Shown here: positions 16,216 to 25,187 of the stretch, piece by piece | Layout of the letters: each line of letters begins with the position of its first letter | Numbering within the stretch: position 1 is the stretch's first letter | Origin: Bacteroides fragilis | Lineage (GTDB): Bacteria; Bacteroidota; Bacteroidia; Bacteroidales; Bacteroidaceae | Direction of reading: 5' to 3' | DNA: 64,000 nt | Assembly (NCBI RefSeq): GCF_019583405.1 | Contig: NZ_SZUU01000002.1 | Span: 186,001 to 250,000 of the forward strand | Program-made: the position numbers and the translations under genes | The notes under the pieces: generated by a model | What the model saw: only the letters and a program-made list of their open reading frames with translations | The model's database searches: none | Told to the model about the DNA's origin: nothing

Positions 16216-17136
16216 ATGAAAAAGGTTCTCATTCTGTTATTATGGTTACTGCCCTCATGCAGTGTAGTGATCTTTGCACAGACTCAGCGCATAGCGGGTA
16301 CTGTCGTAGTTGGTGACGGCCAGCCTGCCGTCGGTGCTGCCATCGTTGTCAAAGGAACCAATATCGGTGCCGTGACGAATGTAGACGGCAAGTTCGTAAT
16401 AGCAGAAGCACCCGCTTCGGCACAACGACTCATAGTTTATCATGTCGGTATGGAACGCAAAGAGGTAGATGTTGCTCCCAACGTATACATTCAGCTTCAA
16501 CCCGTAGAACAAGGCTTTTCGTGGAATGTGAAAGCAGGGGTCAGCCTGTTCAGTTATCGCCGCCCGGACGGACTGGACGAACGGACCGGATTCAGTGTCG
16601 GTGCCGGTGTGGAATATAATTTCAGCAGGCACTGGGCCATACAGTCGGGACTGATGATCACCAGCAAAGGGGCGATTGCCGAATACGAAGGCTACTCTCC
16701 ACTATCTTCGTCTACCGATCCTATCTCCTACAAAGCCAAGATATCTCCGATTTATCTGGATATCCCCATCCTGGCAGCTTTCAAAATAGATATATCGAAT
16801 CATGTTAAATTCGCGATCAATATAGGTCCCTATTTAGCTGTAGGCATGGGTGGAAAGTACGAACTGACCAATACAGGCGGACATAAAGATGAATCACACA
16901 ATCCTTTTAAATCCTACTCTTCCACAGCCGAAATGAAGGATAAGGACGCCTTGTTGAAGCGCTTCGACATCGGAGTGCAGGGAGGCATCGGATTTGAAAT
17001 ATGGAAGCATTATCTGATCAATGCCTCTTTCCAGCACGGATTCATGGATCCGATCAAAGGAGGAACATTGTATACCGGTGATACTGAAAAGCACTATCCG
17101 GTCGGTGGAATCCTGACAGTGGGCTACAGATTCTAA
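16216..17136 (+). CDS. Outer-membrane beta-barrel protein with carboxypeptidase-D-like regulatory domain
   Basis: 306 residues: signal peptide (1-22, ending FAQ), then a CarboxypepD_reg-like Ig-type domain (about 24-95: GTVVVGDGQPAVGAAIVVKGTN...TNVDGKF), then a porin-family barrel of alternating strands ending in the aromatic VGYRF, typical of BAM-recognised barrels. It is the plus-strand relative of two minus-strand genes (17234-18121 and 18170-19036) with the same layout. Probably a surface structural or adhesion barrel; no ligand motif seen. Convergent with the next gene; terminator between them. Confidence 0.75.
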   Translation: MKKVLILLLWLLPSCSVVIFAQTQRIAGTVVVGDGQPAVGAAIVVKGTNIGAVTNVDGKFVIAEAPASAQRLIVYHVGMERKEVDVAPNVYIQLQPVEQGFSWNVKAGVSLFSYRRPDGLDERTGFSVGAGVEYNFSRHWAIQSGLMITSKGAIAEYEGYSPLSSSTDPISYKAKISPIYLDIPILAAFKIDISNHVKFAINIGPYLAVGMGGKYELTNTGGHKDESHNPFKSYSSTAEMKDKDALLKRFDIGVQGGIGFEIWKHYLINASFQHGFMDPIKGGTLYTGDTEKHYPVGGILTVGYRF

Positions 17137-17174
17137 ATGAATACTTTGTTTAAAAACACACAAAAGACTGAAAC

Positions 17175-17212
17175 GAAAAGGGGGAAGCTGTTTGTATGAC
17201 CTTCCCCTTTTC
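17175..17212. terminator. Bidirectional terminator between convergent barrel genes
   Basis: GAAAAGGGGGAAG pairs with CTTCCCCTTTTC (one bulged G). Runs of T on the right and of A on the left give a U-tail in both directions. Confidence 0.8.
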
Positions 17213-17233
17213 ATTACTCTTCGGTCTGCTATC

Positions 17234-18121
17234 TCAAAAACGATATCCTATTTCAAAAGCTACATCCAGAAAACCTTCCGAGTGATTCCATGAAGTACAC
17301 CCCACTCTTCCGGTTCCCCCTATCAGGAAGTGTCCGTATTCCACTCCGATTCCATAGGCAAATCCTCCGGTAAACCGTTTGCCGAACAAGGGTTGACTTT
17401 CGGATATGTACTCTATCCCATTATAATCTCCACTATTATAAGAATACTTACGAAATTCTTTTTTATCGTCTCCACTAATACCCCAATCGATATAAGGACC
17501 GAAACTGAATACCAGATTCAGATCATTTCCTATTCTATACTTCAGTGCAAACAGTAAAGGAATCTCCAGATAGAACGGATTGTAAGTACCACTCACCTGA
17601 TCATAAGAAACGGATGAAGAGCCATCACCGTTATTTTCCGTATAATAATCATAGAAATCATACCCTTTCATTTTACGGGAAACCAACAAAAGTGAGGGTT
17701 GGAAAGCCCAGTGTTTCGACATCCGGATATCGGCCCCTACCCCTCCATAGATACTAAGACCGTCTTTCAGTTTCGATTCGGGTCCTTGCATAAACTTACC
17801 TGCTCCAATTCCTGCCTTCACGATCAACGAGAAGCGTTGCATCACTTGTGTACGCATTTGTATACGCATCGGGAGATCTACATATCCGCTGCGTTTACCT
17901 TTTGTCACCTGTAGTGAGTCAAAATAGACAGGTACTTCCTCCAGTACAAAAACTCCATTTTTATCGGTGACAGCCTGTTGGTTCGTACGTTTCAAGGTAA
18001 CTACCACCCCGTCTACCGGATAGTAATCTTCATCCACGATCTTCTCTACCACTTTTTGTTTTTGGGCCATAACGTCTGTCAGTGCCAGGCAGACCAATGC
18101 CAATGCTATATATCTTTTCAT
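17234..18121 (-). CDS. Outer-membrane beta-barrel protein, paralogue 2
   Basis: 295 residues; signal peptide ending VMAQ, short regulatory beta-sandwich (DYYPVDGVVVTLKRTN...TDKNGVFVLEEVPV), then a barrel with the paralogue signature MSKHWAFQPSLLLVSRKMKG, LEIPLLFALKYRIG and terminal FEIGYRF. It is the last gene of a leftward three-gene operon (20199 to 17234; 49 bp after the preceding stop). The N-terminal domain is more diverged than in the other two copies. Role unknown; outer-membrane location inferred from the barrel and terminal Phe. Confidence 0.75.
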   Translation of the reverse strand: MKRYIALALVCLALTDVMAQKQKVVEKIVDEDYYPVDGVVVTLKRTNQQAVTDKNGVFVLEEVPVYFDSLQVTKGKRSGYVDLPMRIQMRTQVMQRFSLIVKAGIGAGKFMQGPESKLKDGLSIYGGVGADIRMSKHWAFQPSLLLVSRKMKGYDFYDYYTENNGDGSSSVSYDQVSGTYNPFYLEIPLLFALKYRIGNDLNLVFSFGPYIDWGISGDDKKEFRKYSYNSGDYNGIEYISESQPLFGKRFTGGFAYGIGVEYGHFLIGGTGRVGCTSWNHSEGFLDVAFEIGYRF

Positions 18122-18169
18122 ATCTTTTTATTTTTTACATTCAACATCCGATTATCCATATCCGCTTGA

Positions 18170-19036
18170 TCAGAAACGGTAAGTAACTCCCAAAGTAAGT
18201 GCCAGGTTATGTTCCTTCGCTTCAAAACCTTCATCATCCTGTCCCAAACACATACTCTTTCCAGAAACACCTACCAACCACTTCTTGTATTCCACACCTA
18301 TGCCATAGGCAACACCAAAGCTGAAAGGATGTAACAAAGAATGTTTCCCGCCATAATAATCATATTCATACTCTTTGCTATAAATGTCATACTCTTCATC
18401 GGGTTTACCTGTTTCCGTAGCTTTTACTTTTCCTGCAAAGCCATACGAAAACACAGGTCCCACAGAAAAGGCCAGATTCATTTTACGGGCTACCGGATAA
18501 CGAAGAATGAACAACATCGGCAAATCCAATGAAACCGGATTCCAAGTTTCCTGATATTTCACACCGTTTCTTTCGGCATTGAACTCTGCTCCACGGTTAC
18601 AAATTTGCAGAGTAGGCTGGAAAGCCCATCGTTTTGACATGCGCACTTCAATACCCAAACCAAACTCATATCCCACCTTAAAATCGGAACCATATGTAGT
18701 GTACTTACTCATGCTGATCCCGGCATGTGCCACAAACGAAAGCTTCTTACGCTTTCCGGTGAGCTGTACCGGTACATTCAGGTCCACTTCCCGGGTCTCC
18801 ATACCGATGGAAGTAACAATCACCTTTTTGACCGAAAGAGGAACTTCCTGCAAGAAGAACTTACCGTCGACATCGGTTATTGTGCTGATATTGGTCCCTT
18901 TGGCTGTGACTAATGCACCCACAATGGGTTGCTGCTTTCTGTCAAATACTACTCCTTTTACATCGTGTGTCTGTACCTGAGCCATCACGGTGATTGCACA
19001 AATACAGGCAATCACTCCTATTATTATTCTTTTCAT
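18170..19036 (-). CDS. Outer-membrane beta-barrel protein, paralogue 3
   Basis: 288 residues; signal peptide ending VMAQ, carboxypeptidase-D-like domain (DVKGVVFDRKQQPIVGALVTAKGTN...TDVDGKFFLQEVP), barrel with MSKRWAFQPTLQICNRG, LDLPMLFILRYPV and terminal TLGVTYRF. Clear paralogue of the neighbours, pointing to local tandem duplication. Starts 27 bp after the FnIII-like lipoprotein gene, so co-transcribed with it. Confidence 0.75.
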   Translation of the reverse strand: MKRIIIGVIACICAITVMAQVQTHDVKGVVFDRKQQPIVGALVTAKGTNISTITDVDGKFFLQEVPLSVKKVIVTSIGMETREVDLNVPVQLTGKRKKLSFVAHAGISMSKYTTYGSDFKVGYEFGLGIEVRMSKRWAFQPTLQICNRGAEFNAERNGVKYQETWNPVSLDLPMLFILRYPVARKMNLAFSVGPVFSYGFAGKVKATETGKPDEEYDIYSKEYEYDYYGGKHSLLHPFSFGVAYGIGVEYKKWLVGVSGKSMCLGQDDEGFEAKEHNLALTLGVTYRF

Positions 19037-19062
19037 TTGTTTTCGTTCTTTAAATCTATATT

Positions 19063-20199
19063 TTATTCTGCAGGGATCTCAATGGTCCGGTAATTACTGT
19101 AACTAATCCCTACTCCATTTTTCGCATAAACACGGAAAGCATAAAGCGTCCCGGGACGCAATCCGGTAACGATTTCATCAAACGTCTGTCTATAATCATC
19201 AGTAAAAGGTACTTCTATCATCTGTTCATTCGTCACCACTCCCGTTTCCTGTGAATAAACGCCATAACTATAACCATAATTTGTAATAAGGAAATCATTT
19301 GTATAGAAAGAAGCATACAACTCTACCGCCGTACCATTATATTGATACAACGAAAAATTATTGATAACCGGCTCTGTACCCCGTTCGGTCGTGAACTCAG
19401 CCACCGGCCCATAGCCTGTCCCCTCCTCAGTAGTCACATAGGGGCGTATATAATAGTGGGTAGCAGGTAGCAGATCCATCACCTCCACCTCAAAATTCGA
19501 GTAATTATACATCCGGGTTCCCCGTGCCAATGCCTTCTGATCGGTAATTTCCGGCAATTCTTTGACTGAACTATAACAAGCACCTTGCTCTATAATTCCG
19601 GCATCGGTTTTAAAACGTACTTCCGCAGATAAATAATAACTGTATCCTGTGAACTGGGTATCGTGTACAATCAGTTTTGGCAGACCAGAAAGGCGGAATG
19701 CTTTTACTTCACTAAAACGTTCTTTGTTTGAATTTTCGCCCAATACATGATCCAGCAACCCCGGACGTCCGCTATAGCCATACTGATAATCGTTCATTGC
19801 ACAATAATAAGTTTCGCCCAAAGTCAGCATATCCGGATCCAGAAAAGCATAAAAGGTATTTTCTGTATTATGACGGATATAGGCTTCCATAATCACTTCC
19901 TTCATTTCTTTATCTTTAGCAATCAGAAACCTGGGATAGTAATAATGACCTGCTTCCCCACCTGTCACTTTTCCTATCATGACAGCGTCTGCCCGATACA
20001 GTTCTTCTGTATTCACTCCCATAATATCAGATAGCAGATTTACGGAATCTTGTGAAAGCGTAGCCATATCACAAATGCGCTCCAGCGTCAATGTTGTCTT
20101 GGAAGTTTCCATGGCTCCCCAATAATCCCCCTTATTGTCACAGGAGGTGGCCAGCAATGCCATCAGGCAGAGCAAGCCCAGTAATCTTCTCTTGTTCAT
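19063..20199 (-). CDS. Lipoprotein with fibronectin-type-III-like repeats
   Basis: 378 residues with a lipobox signal peptide (LLATSC, Cys about residue 20). The C-terminal half has two segments that end in the FnIII-like pattern LLPATHYYIRPYVTTEEGTGYGP and GLRPGTLYAFRVYAKNGVGISYSN, common in Bacteroides surface lipoproteins. First gene of the operon with two barrel paralogues, suggesting an outer-membrane complex of lipoprotein plus barrels. No enzyme motif. Confidence 0.7.
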   Translation of the reverse strand: MNKRRLLGLLCLMALLATSCDNKGDYWGAMETSKTTLTLERICDMATLSQDSVNLLSDIMGVNTEELYRADAVMIGKVTGGEAGHYYYPRFLIAKDKEMKEVIMEAYIRHNTENTFYAFLDPDMLTLGETYYCAMNDYQYGYSGRPGLLDHVLGENSNKERFSEVKAFRLSGLPKLIVHDTQFTGYSYYLSAEVRFKTDAGIIEQGACYSSVKELPEITDQKALARGTRMYNYSNFEVEVMDLLPATHYYIRPYVTTEEGTGYGPVAEFTTERGTEPVINNFSLYQYNGTAVELYASFYTNDFLITNYGYSYGVYSQETGVVTNEQMIEVPFTDDYRQTFDEIVTGLRPGTLYAFRVYAKNGVGISYSNYRTIEIPAE

Positions 20200-20228
20200 C
20201 TTTGTCTATTTATAGTGTTAATTGCCGG

Positions 20229-20261
20229 CAAAGTTACAATATTTATTATAAATATAACAAA
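20229..20261 (-). promoter_or_regulatory. Consensus promoter of the lipoprotein/barrel operon
   Basis: On the minus strand TTTG (20258-20261), 21-nt spacer, TAACTTTG (20229-20236); start codon about 30 nt downstream. The remaining 20262-20490 stretch shows nothing else that I can support. Confidence 0.75.
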
Positions 20262-20490
20262 AGAAAACAGTTTGATTCCAAACAAATCCGAAGTACCTCT
20301 GTCCTCTCTTCCAGTGACATACAAGAAGACGTGACAAAACCACATATCCGAAAGAAGTATTACAAAGATACAAAGACAAACAGTTGTGAAGAAAGCATGA
20401 TTCAGGTATGGATGGGATATTATGGAACGCAATATTCCGGCATCCTCCTGTAGGGAAAAGATCCGGCCATTCCCATGTTGTCCGCCATTA

Positions 20491-20898
20491 TCAGGCAGAA
20501 CAAAAAGACCAATGGGTATGTATGATTTTCCACTGTTCAGACGAATCCAGTTTATATACTTCCGTACAGTGCATCCTGAATGTCCGATCATCTCTATAAG
20601 CTTCATAATCATATGCCAGAACAGCGACATCTGATGACAGCAATACAGTGGGTTCTATCATTTTATACCTGTCGATCGCGACTTTTCCCCGAATGCTGTT
20701 ATAATACTCTTCCAGAGCCTTTTTACCTTCCAGTTTATTCTTGAAAGCGGGGTCAATATAGACAACATCATCAGATGACAGTTCTATAAACCCATCCGGG
20801 TTTCCACTATTCCATAACTTCAGAGCTTGTTCTTCCAAAGATAAAATAAAGGCCTTCAGGTCCTTGCTATTTGAAGCCATACTTGTACATCCAGTCAT
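20491..20898 (-). CDS. NTF2-like / SnoaL-type protein
   Basis: 135 residues (or 129 if the ATG at 20880, MASNSKDLKAF, is used). A single NTF2-like cone domain: helix KAFILSLEEQALKLWNSGNPDGFIELSSDDVVYIDP, GKKALEEYYNSIRG, and strands ending WKIIHTHWSFC, the DUF4440/SnoaL_3 pattern. Such domains bind small molecules or act in simple isomerase/hydrolase reactions; no specific catalytic set can be assigned. No signal peptide. Monocistronic with its own consensus promoter. Confidence 0.8.
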   Translation of the reverse strand: MTGCTSMASNSKDLKAFILSLEEQALKLWNSGNPDGFIELSSDDVVYIDPAFKNKLEGKKALEEYYNSIRGKVAIDRYKMIEPTVLLSSDVAVLAYDYEAYRDDRTFRMHCTEVYKLDSSEQWKIIHTHWSFCSA

Positions 20899-20967
20899 AA
20901 AAATACGGATTTATTTAAAACGTTTCATACTTGACAAACTCCGTCACTCACAGATTCTTATCGTTTC

Positions 20968-20999
20968 CAAATATAATAAATATCCGGAAATAGTCCAAA
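20968..20999 (-). promoter_or_regulatory. Consensus promoter of the NTF2-like gene
   Basis: Minus-strand TTTG (20996-20999), 20-nt spacer, TATATTTG (20968-20975); leader of about 60-80 nt. Confidence 0.7.
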
Positions 21000-21083
21000 T
21001 TCCAACTAATTTCCGCTTTCATTTTGTGATTATTTCCTTTCCTTTGCGACTAACCATACAAAAGTAATCCCGAAAAGAAGACA

Positions 21084-21599
21084 ATGAACCCCACCAGTCC
21101 GCCGCAGGTCAACGAACCTGTAGAACAAGAGTTCCTCTCCGTAGTCAGGGAGTACGAGCGGGTGATTTACAAGGTGTGCTATCTTTATACCACCCAGCAC
21201 GTCACGCTCGGTGATCTTTATCAGGAAGTGATTCTCAATCTGTGGAAGGCTTACCCCAGATTCCGGAAAGAGTGCAAAGTCTCGACCTGGATTTACCGGA
21301 TCGCACTGAACACTTGCATCAGCTTTATCCGCAAAGAGAAAAACATTCCGGAAATCGTGGCACTCACCCGCGAAGCCGACTGGCTGACGGAAGAGAAAGA
21401 CGAACTGACGGAAATGCTCCGGCAACTGTACCGGATGATCAATCAACTGGGACAACTGGATAAGTCGATTATATTGCTTTATCTGGAAGAGAAAAGTTAC
21501 GAGGAAATCTCGGAAATTACCGGACTGACAGTGACCAATGTAGCAACCAAGCTGAGCCGGATTAAAGACAAACTAAAAAAGATGAAAAAGGAGGAATAA
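21084..21599 (+). CDS. ECF-type RNA polymerase sigma-70 factor
   Basis: 171 residues with the two ECF domains: sigma region 2 (YKVCYLYTTQHVTLGDLYQEVILNLWKAYPRFRKECKVSTWIYRIALNTCISFIRK, in two conserved blocks) and region 4 (LDKSIILLYLEEKSYEEISEITGLTVTNVATKLSRIKDKLKKM), a helix-turn-helix that reads the -35. Its promoter lacks the normal TAnnTTTG spacing (only TTCCTTTG near 21039), which would fit transcription by an alternative sigma factor, possibly itself. The four-TM gene 3 bp downstream is its likely regulator. Confidence 0.9.
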   Translation: MNPTSPPQVNEPVEQEFLSVVREYERVIYKVCYLYTTQHVTLGDLYQEVILNLWKAYPRFRKECKVSTWIYRIALNTCISFIRKEKNIPEIVALTREADWLTEEKDELTEMLRQLYRMINQLGQLDKSIILLYLEEKSYEEISEITGLTVTNVATKLSRIKDKLKKMKKEE

Positions 21600-21602
21600 G
21601 AT

Positions 21603-22187
21603 ATGGAACTGGATGATCTGAAGAAATCGTGGAACGCACTTGATGAACACCTCAAAGGCAAGGAGTTCATCAAGGAAGAAGAAATGAAACAATTGTTGGG
21701 ACGCACCCGGAACAACATTAACAGCATAGAACGGTTCAACAGAAAGCTGCGTTTTGCCGCAATCGGCATACTGGCATTGGCAGTGATCTTGTGGATATGT
21801 GATGATGCACTTACGGACTTTTATTATTGGATCGCCCTCTTCCTGTGCATCCCGGCCCTTTGCTGGGATTTGTATTCCGCCCATTACCTGGGGCAGACCC
21901 GGATAGATGAAATGCCTCTGGTCACAGTAATCTCCCGTATCAACCGATATCACAGATGGATGGTTCGCGAATGGATCATAGGCATACTCTACCTGCTTGT
22001 GATGGCTACCTTTTTCTCTTTCTACAAACAGGTCTGGCAATACGGTGCTGCAGGAATCATCAGCAGTCTGATCGTGTGGACCGTCGGACTTGGAATCTGC
22101 CTGTGGGTGTATCGCCGGAACCTCAGACATATAAAAGAAATAAAGAAGAACCTAAACGAGTTAAAAGAATTAAATCATACAGCTTAA
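21603..22187 (+). CDS. Four-TM membrane protein, candidate anti-sigma factor
   Basis: 194 residues; cytoplasmic N-terminus MELDDLKKSWNALDEHLKGK, a motif frequent in Bacteroidetes membrane proteins encoded next to ECF sigma factors, then TM helices at about 48-66, 70-92, 122-140 and 148-168, and a charged C-terminal helix. It is 3 bp downstream of the sigma gene and certainly co-transcribed. An anti-sigma role is inferred from position and topology, not from a recognised zinc anti-sigma motif. Confidence 0.7.
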   Translation: MELDDLKKSWNALDEHLKGKEFIKEEEMKQLLGRTRNNINSIERFNRKLRFAAIGILALAVILWICDDALTDFYYWIALFLCIPALCWDLYSAHYLGQTRIDEMPLVTVISRINRYHRWMVREWIIGILYLLVMATFFSFYKQVWQYGAAGIISSLIVWTVGLGICLWVYRRNLRHIKEIKKNLNELKELNHTA

Positions 22188-22214
22188 CTTAAACCGTACT
22201 TTACAAATTCTCTC

Positions 22215-22270
22215 TAACTTTGAAGAGGCGTTCGCAAGTCCCCCCCGAGACATACCCTACGCCTCTTTTT
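22215..22270 (+). promoter_or_regulatory. Promoter-like element followed at once by a terminator hairpin
   Basis: TAACTTTG (22215-22222) is directly followed by AAGAGGCGT (22223-22231), which pairs with ACGCCTCTT (22259-22267), then TTTATTT. The hairpin may end the sigma-factor operon, or attenuate transcripts that start here and lead to the metallophosphoesterase gene. Confidence 0.5.
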
Positions 22271-22297
22271 ATTTATTCAACCCATAGCTAAGAAAAT

Positions 22298-23464
22298 ATG
22301 CTGCAACGAGTTTTAGGCTTTCTGATCGTAATCCTTGTATTGCCGGACATTTACATTTACCGGACATTTATCAAACAAATGACTCTAAGTCTTTTTTGGC
22401 GAATCCTTTACTTCTTCCCCACTCTTTTCCTGATGGCGGGAGTAGTATCGTTAGCTTTCTTTGCCAACTATGAATACGCCGAACAACATACGTTATGGAT
22501 AGGACGCTTCGCCGTTGTCTTCTTCTTGTTTGCCTCTCCGAAACTGCTCTTTACGATTTGTTCCATCATCGGACACCCGTTCAACCGATGGCTGCACTGG
22601 CCCCGGACTCCTTTTATAGCAACCGGACTGGTACTGGCCGTGCTCAACGCAGTCCTGATACTTTATGGTTCGATGGTGGGCAAAGACCGTTTTGAAGTAA
22701 AGGAGGTCACCTTCCGTTCTTCCCGCCTGCCCGAAGCTTTCAACGGATACCGCATTGTCCAGTTGTCGGACATACACATCGGGAGCTGGCAAGGAAATGC
22801 CAAGAGCCTGCAACAGATGGTGGACCTGGTTAACGCGCAAAAGCCGGACTTGATCGTATTCACCGGTGACCTGATAAACAACCGGGCCATAGAATTGGAC
22901 GGATTTGAAGAGATACTCTCGCAACTACATGCCCGGGACGGCGTATACTCCATCCTGGGAAACCATGACTACGGCCCCTACTATCGATGGAAAAGTAAAC
23001 GCGACCAGGTAAACAACCTGAACGACCTGAAGAAACGGCAAGCCGACATGGGCTGGGTATTACTGAACAACGAGCACACTCTACTGCACCGCGGAAACGA
23101 CAGCATCGCCCTGATCGGGGTAGAAAACGAAGGAGAACCTCCTTTCTCACAGCACGGTGACTTGCCCAAGGCACAGGCAGGAACAAACGGCCTGTTCAAG
23201 CTGTTATTAAGTCATAATCCTACACACTGGAGACGTGAAGTGTTGCCCGAATCGGACATCGACCTGATGCTGGCGGGACACACGCATGCCATGCAGCTGG
23301 CCATCGGACATCATTCACCTGCTTCCTGGATCTATCCGGAATGGGGAGGCATGTACAAAGAAGGCAACCGGGGACTATACGTAAACGTAGGGATGGGATT
23401 CGTCGGACTACCTTTCCGTTTCGGGGCATGGCCGGAGATTACCGTGATTACACTGGATAAATGA
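22298..23464 (+). CDS. Membrane-anchored metallophosphoesterase
   Basis: 388 residues: several N-terminal TM helices (about 1-130) followed by a calcineurin-like phosphoesterase domain. Metal ligands are intact: DIHIG (about 154), GDLINN (about 189), GNHDYG (about 220), SHNP and GHTH (about 326). Members of the YkuE/YaeI group of this architecture act on membrane-associated substrates such as lipid phosphodiesters; the actual substrate is unknown. Its stop overlaps the next ATG (ATGA at 23461), coupling it to the ABC exporter. Confidence 0.85.
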   Translation: MLQRVLGFLIVILVLPDIYIYRTFIKQMTLSLFWRILYFFPTLFLMAGVVSLAFFANYEYAEQHTLWIGRFAVVFFLFASPKLLFTICSIIGHPFNRWLHWPRTPFIATGLVLAVLNAVLILYGSMVGKDRFEVKEVTFRSSRLPEAFNGYRIVQLSDIHIGSWQGNAKSLQQMVDLVNAQKPDLIVFTGDLINNRAIELDGFEEILSQLHARDGVYSILGNHDYGPYYRWKSKRDQVNNLNDLKKRQADMGWVLLNNEHTLLHRGNDSIALIGVENEGEPPFSQHGDLPKAQAGTNGLFKLLLSHNPTHWRREVLPESDIDLMLAGHTHAMQLAIGHHSPASWIYPEWGGMYKEGNRGLYVNVGMGFVGLPFRFGAWPEITVITLDK

Positions 23465-25185
23465 AAAAATACTGGCAAATACTGAAAGGCTACAAAGCAA
23501 GTCTGCTGGCATGTCCGCTACTGGTACTCGTGTCTGTAATGTGCGAAACCATTCAGCCGATGTACATGGCGGATATTATAGACAACGGAGTGATGCAGCG
23601 GGATCTCTCCGTCATTACTGCCGTAGGCGGAAAGATGGTACTTATCTCCATTGTCGGACTGATATTCAGTATTGCCAATGTATATGTCTCTTCGCAAGCC
23701 TCCATCGGTTTCGGAACCGATCTGCGCACCAAGCTGTTCGGTAAGATACAACAACTCTCTTTTTTCGATATAGACCGGTTCAGTACGGCTTCACTGATCA
23801 CCCGGCTGACAAGTGACATCAGCCGCATTCAGCAAGTTATCCAGGTATCGATGCGTCTGATGCTGCGCTCTCCGCTGATGCTCGTCATGGCAGTATTCTT
23901 CGTGGTACGTATCAACCCGGAACTGGCAGGCGTCCTGCTGGCTGCCATCCCGGTGTTGGGTTTCAGTGTATTCTTCATCCTGCGGAAAGGGTTCCCCTTC
24001 TTCTTGAAAGTGCAACAGAAAGTAGACCAACTGAACGAGGTGGTACGCGAAAACCTGATCAACATCCGGGTAGTGAAATCATTTGTGCGGGAGGACTTCG
24101 AAGCACGCAAGTTCAAGGACAAGAGCGAAAGCCTGCGCGACACGGTGATTCACGCTTCCAACATCATTGTCGCCATCTTTCCGGTGATGCAACTGGTGAT
24201 GAACCTGTCGATCATCGCTATCCTTTGGATGGGTGGGCAGAAGGTGATGGCAGGAGAGTTAAAAGTGGGCGAACTGATATCATTTGTCAACTATCTGGCA
24301 CAAGTGCTGATGTCGTTGATGATGCTGTCCATGATTATCATGACTTATGCCCGTGCCTCAGCCTCATCGAAACGTATCCTGGAGGTATTGGATACACAGC
24401 CTTCGCTGACCGATACGCCCGAAGGAATACGGAGCACCCGGCAGATCGAAAAGGGAGAGATTCGCTTTGAGAAGGTCAGCTTCCGTTATGGCGGAGGCGA
24501 GACGGATGTGCTGCGGAACATAAGTTTCCACGTCCGTCCGGGCGAGACAGTGGCCGTGGCAGGTGCTACCGGATCGGCTAAAAGTTCGCTCGTACAACTG
24601 ATCCCCCGCCTGTATGATGTCAGTTCCGGTGAAATACGGATTGACGGCATCCCCGTACAAGACTACAACCTGCACGAACTTCATGCCCGCATCGGCATGG
24701 TGTTGCAGAAAAACGAGCTCTTTACGGGAACCATTGCGGAAAACCTGCGGTGGGGAAAACCTGATGCCACACAGGAAGAACTCGAAGAGGCCGCACGTGC
24801 CGCCGAAGCCCATGAGTTCATCTGCTCGCTGCCTGCCGGATATGACACCCAGTTAGGACGGGGCGGAGTAAACCTTTCCGGCGGACAGAAGCAACGCATC
24901 TGCATCGCCAGGGCTTTGCTGCGTAAACCCAAGATATTGATACTGGATGACAGCACCAGTGCCGTAGACTCTGAAACAGAACTCCGCATCCGGAACAACC
25001 TGAATGCATGGCTGCACGATACCACGGTGCTTATCATCACGCAACGCATATATACCATGCAATCGGCCAACCGGGTCATTCTGCTGGACGACGGAGAGGT
25101 AGAATCCATCGGAACACCGGAAGAATTGCTGGAATGCTCGGAGATGTACCGGGAAATCTATCACTCACAACAAATCGTTATCTGA
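23461..25185 (+). CDS. ABC exporter half-transporter with degenerate ATPase site
   Basis: 574 residues: six-TM domain (about 1-310) plus nucleotide-binding domain. Walker A reads GATGSAKSS (about 366-374; Ala where the usual Gly precedes Lys), signature LSGGQKQR is intact, Walker B is ILILDDSTSAVD (catalytic Glu replaced by Asp) and the switch residue is Gln in ITQRI instead of His. This is the pattern of the degenerate-site subunit in heterodimeric exporters such as TM287/288. The partner with a normal site is encoded 2 bp downstream. Exported substrate unknown; drug or lipid export is typical. Confidence 0.9.
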   Translation: MKKYWQILKGYKASLLACPLLVLVSVMCETIQPMYMADIIDNGVMQRDLSVITAVGGKMVLISIVGLIFSIANVYVSSQASIGFGTDLRTKLFGKIQQLSFFDIDRFSTASLITRLTSDISRIQQVIQVSMRLMLRSPLMLVMAVFFVVRINPELAGVLLAAIPVLGFSVFFILRKGFPFFLKVQQKVDQLNEVVRENLINIRVVKSFVREDFEARKFKDKSESLRDTVIHASNIIVAIFPVMQLVMNLSIIAILWMGGQKVMAGELKVGELISFVNYLAQVLMSLMMLSMIIMTYARASASSKRILEVLDTQPSLTDTPEGIRSTRQIEKGEIRFEKVSFRYGGGETDVLRNISFHVRPGETVAVAGATGSAKSSLVQLIPRLYDVSSGEIRIDGIPVQDYNLHELHARIGMVLQKNELFTGTIAENLRWGKPDATQEELEEAARAAEAHEFICSLPAGYDTQLGRGGVNLSGGQKQRICIARALLRKPKILILDDSTSAVDSETELRIRNNLNAWLHDTTVLIITQRIYTMQSANRVILLDDGEVESIGTPEELLECSEMYREIYHSQQIVI

Positions 25186-25187
25186 CC

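Noticed and set aside
20196..20630. 144-codon minus-strand ORF overlapping the NTF2-like gene
   Set aside because: Overlaps the well-supported NTF2-like gene in another frame and lacks family features.
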